6,475 nucleotides of DNA from NCBI GenBank assembly GCA_027325475.1, contig DAIEFO010000132.1, positions 1 to 6,475 on the forward strand. The letters are read 5' to 3'. Positions 4,852-6,475 of the stretch are shown piece by piece; position 1 is the first letter of the stretch; every line of letters begins with the position of its first letter. The translations under genes were made by a program, and so were the position numbers. The notes below the pieces were generated by a model, which made no database searches, was not told the origin of the DNA, and saw only the letters and a list, made by a program, of their open reading frames with translations. Source of the DNA: Desulfobacteraceae bacterium. GTDB lineage: Bacteria > Desulfobacterota > Desulfobacteria > Desulfobacterales > Desulfatirhabdiaceae.

Positions 4852-6396
4852 TCATTCCTGATGAATTTCCAGAATGTCGAATTCTTCCAGATGAAACTGC
4901 GGGTTGGGATATATCATGATTTGTTTGCCGATGGTTTTTTCAAGCTGAAATATTAAATAATTTTCTTCGCCATGCAACAGTTCCGCAATTTCCGGGTTAA
5001 CGCGGACGATGATCCGGATGCCGTTCACTGTCCGATATTCCCTGAGAATCTCCCGGTAAATCATGTGGCAAATGGAATTGCGAGACATGAGATACCCCTC
5101 GCCTTCGCAGTAAAAACACGGCTCGCATAAAATCCGGTTCAGTGGTTTGCGGATCCGTTTCCGTGTCATCTGGATAAGACCCATCTCCGATATGGGAAGC
5201 ACATGGGTTTTGCTGCGGTCTTTTTTGAGCGCATCGAGAAGCGCGTTATAGACTTTTTCCTGATTCGCCTTTTTTTCCATGTCGATAAAGTCAATGATAA
5301 TGATCCCGCCGATATCCCGGAGCCGGAGCTGATACGCGATTTCCTTGACTGCATCCAGATTGGTTTTCAGAATCGTCTCTTCAAGATTGTGTTTACCGAC
5401 ATATCTGCCGGTATTGACATCAACTGCCACCAGGGCCTCGGTCTGCTCGATAACGATGTAGCCTCCGGATTTCAGCCATACCTTGCGTTTCAACGCTCGT
5501 GAAATATCACCTTCCAGGTTGTAGGCATCAAATATTGGCTCCTGCCCATCATAAAGCTCTACCGAATCTTTCATGCGCGGCATAAACGTATTCAAAAACG
5601 ACAACACCGAATCATATACCGGACGGGAATCGATGATCAGCGAATCAGCCTCGTGGGTCAGCAGATCCCTGACCGCCCTCAGGCTGACGTTCAGCTCCTT
5701 ATGCAGCAAAGACGGTGCAGAAGCTGTTTTGTATTTGTTGAGAATGGTCTGCCACAGGTTTTTCAGAAATACCATTTCCGCAGCCAGTTTTTCAGCTTCG
5801 ATACCATCGCTGGCGGTCCGGATAATATATCCAAAAGCGTCATCCCTCAGAGATAAGATGATTTCCCTGAGTCTTGCACGCTCGGTTTCATCCACAATTC
5901 TTCGGGATACGCCGATATGATCCGAATACGGCATCAACACCAGAAAGCGGCCTGGCAGGGAAATATAGGTGGTTACCCTCGCACCTTTGGTGCCCAGAGG
6001 AGATTTTGCCACATGAACCAGTATTTCCTGGCCTTCGCTGATCATATCTTCAATGTGCATCCCTTTTCGACTGACGGTATGTTCCAGCATGGTAACGGCA
6101 CTGGATTCACCGGGAATTTCATCATCTTCATGGGTATGCAGCATGAACTGCTCAATTTCCACATCCTGGTAGCCCAAAACATCATCCACATAAATAAAAG
6201 CGGCCTGGTTGAGCCCAATGTCCACAAATGCAGCCTGCATTCCCGGCAGCACCCTCTGCACTCTGCCTTTATAGATATTTCCTGTAATATCGGAGTGATC
6301 CTGCCTTTCGATAAAGAGTTCCGCAATGGTGCCATTTTCCAGGAGAGCTACCCGGGTTTCATAGTCCGTATCGTTGATAATCAGTTTTTTTTGCAT
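4852..6396 (-). CDS. rng: Ribonuclease G (RNase E/G family endoribonuclease)
   Basis: This is a complete 514-residue minus-strand gene, somewhat longer than the 489-residue E. coli RNase G. Residues 36-130 form the S1 RNA-binding domain (GNIYKGRVQRVLPGMQAAF), interrupted after about residue 72 by an acidic stretch with HEDDEIPGE that is roughly 20 residues longer than in E. coli. SPLGTKGAR (132-140) and the 5'-sensor region follow. Catalytic magnesium ligands are D326 in VDVNTG and D369 in IIIIDFIDM, separated by 43 residues exactly as D303 and D346 are in RNase E. The zinc-link is C427-FY-C430 in CEPCFYCEGEG, with an extra C424 as in RNase G. The protein ends soon after this region without the long disordered RNase E scaffold tail, which favours Rng over Rne. 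By family knowledge it matures the 5' end of 16S rRNA and cuts A/U-rich single-stranded RNA, preferring 5'-monophosphate ends. The ATG has a close AAGG only two bases away, so the Shine-Dalgarno is poor. The gene is convergent with the ferredoxin gene. Confidence 0.95.
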   Translation of the reverse strand: MQKKLIINDTDYETRVALLENGTIAELFIERQDHSDITGNIYKGRVQRVLPGMQAAFVDIGLNQAAFIYVDDVLGYQDVEIEQFMLHTHEDDEIPGESSAVTMLEHTVSRKGMHIEDMISEGQEILVHVAKSPLGTKGARVTTYISLPGRFLVLMPYSDHIGVSRRIVDETERARLREIILSLRDDAFGYIIRTASDGIEAEKLAAEMVFLKNLWQTILNKYKTASAPSLLHKELNVSLRAVRDLLTHEADSLIIDSRPVYDSVLSFLNTFMPRMKDSVELYDGQEPIFDAYNLEGDISRALKRKVWLKSGGYIVIEQTEALVAVDVNTGRYVGKHNLEETILKTNLDAVKEIAYQLRLRDIGGIIIIDFIDMEKKANQEKVYNALLDALKKDRSKTHVLPISEMGLIQMTRKRIRKPLNRILCEPCFYCEGEGYLMSRNSICHMIYREILREYRTVNGIRIIVRVNPEIAELLHGEENYLIFQLEKTIGKQIMIYPNPQFHLEEFDILEIHQE

Positions 6397-6475
6397 TGCC
6401 TTAGGATCACTTCCAAAAATGATAAGGGTTTAGTTAATCGATTTATACTTGCTGATAATAGCCTATTTTATTGTC
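6397..6475 (-). promoter_or_regulatory. A/T-rich upstream region of rng with a -10-like box
   Basis: Reading the minus strand there is TATAAA (6447-6442), five of six matches to the -10 consensus, about 45 bp before the rng ATG. No good -35 is seen at 17 bp. An upstream gene beyond the edge could also supply the transcript. No ORF is visible in these 79 bases. Confidence 0.25.

Noticed and set aside
4731..4919. Plus-strand open frame of 62 codons overlapping the ferredoxin end
   Set aside because: It overlaps the second cluster motif of the ferredoxin in another frame, runs through the terminator stem-loop and into the 3' end of rng.
5203..5502. Plus-strand open frame of 99 codons
   Set aside because: It is antisense to the catalytic core of RNase G and is explained by codon bias on the coding strand.

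Overview
The window looks like ordinary chromosomal DNA from a Gram-negative anaerobe. A Desulfobacterota/deltaproteobacterial origin is my best guess. That guess rests on three things: a small, very acidic 2[4Fe-4S] ferredoxin beside an RNase G gene, a short-type (LeuC2-like, about 427-residue) isopropylmalate isomerase with a separate small subunit, and a PleD-like response regulator. It is inferred from protein style only, not from any search.

Layout. Positions 1-509 (minus strand, running off the left edge) hold the first 169 residues of a response regulator that leads into a GGDEF (diguanylate cyclase) domain. Positions 510-733 are a divergent intergenic region with several TTGACA/TGTCAA hexamers and a small inverted repeat. 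Then come three plus-strand genes: lepA (elongation factor 4), leuC-like and leuD-like (the two subunits of an aconitase-family hydro-lyase). They are spaced closely enough (35 and 72 bp) to be one transcript, which appears to end at a modest hairpin plus T-run just after leuD. A separate unit follows: a candidate promoter, a perfect hairpin in the leader, a strong Shine-Dalgarno, and a 62-residue ferredoxin gene. A long stem-loop at 4804-4839 separates that gene from the convergent rng gene (RNase G, minus strand, complete), whose promoter region runs to the right edge.

How the genes relate. lepA and rng are general RNA/translation housekeeping genes. leuC/leuD form one enzyme, annotated here as 3-isopropylmalate dehydratase. 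Neither leuA nor leuB is in the window, and the substrate-recognition loop of the small subunit (YLTE) is not one of the loops I know to be diagnostic, so the substrate is open. The ferredoxin would supply low-potential electron transfer. The response regulator would link a phosphorelay to cyclic-di-GMP.

I found no mobile element, CRISPR array, tRNA or rRNA, and no clear sign of a new multi-gene system. The most useful leads are the substrate question for the LeuCD-like pair, the ferredoxin leader hairpin, and the TTGACA-rich intergenic region.
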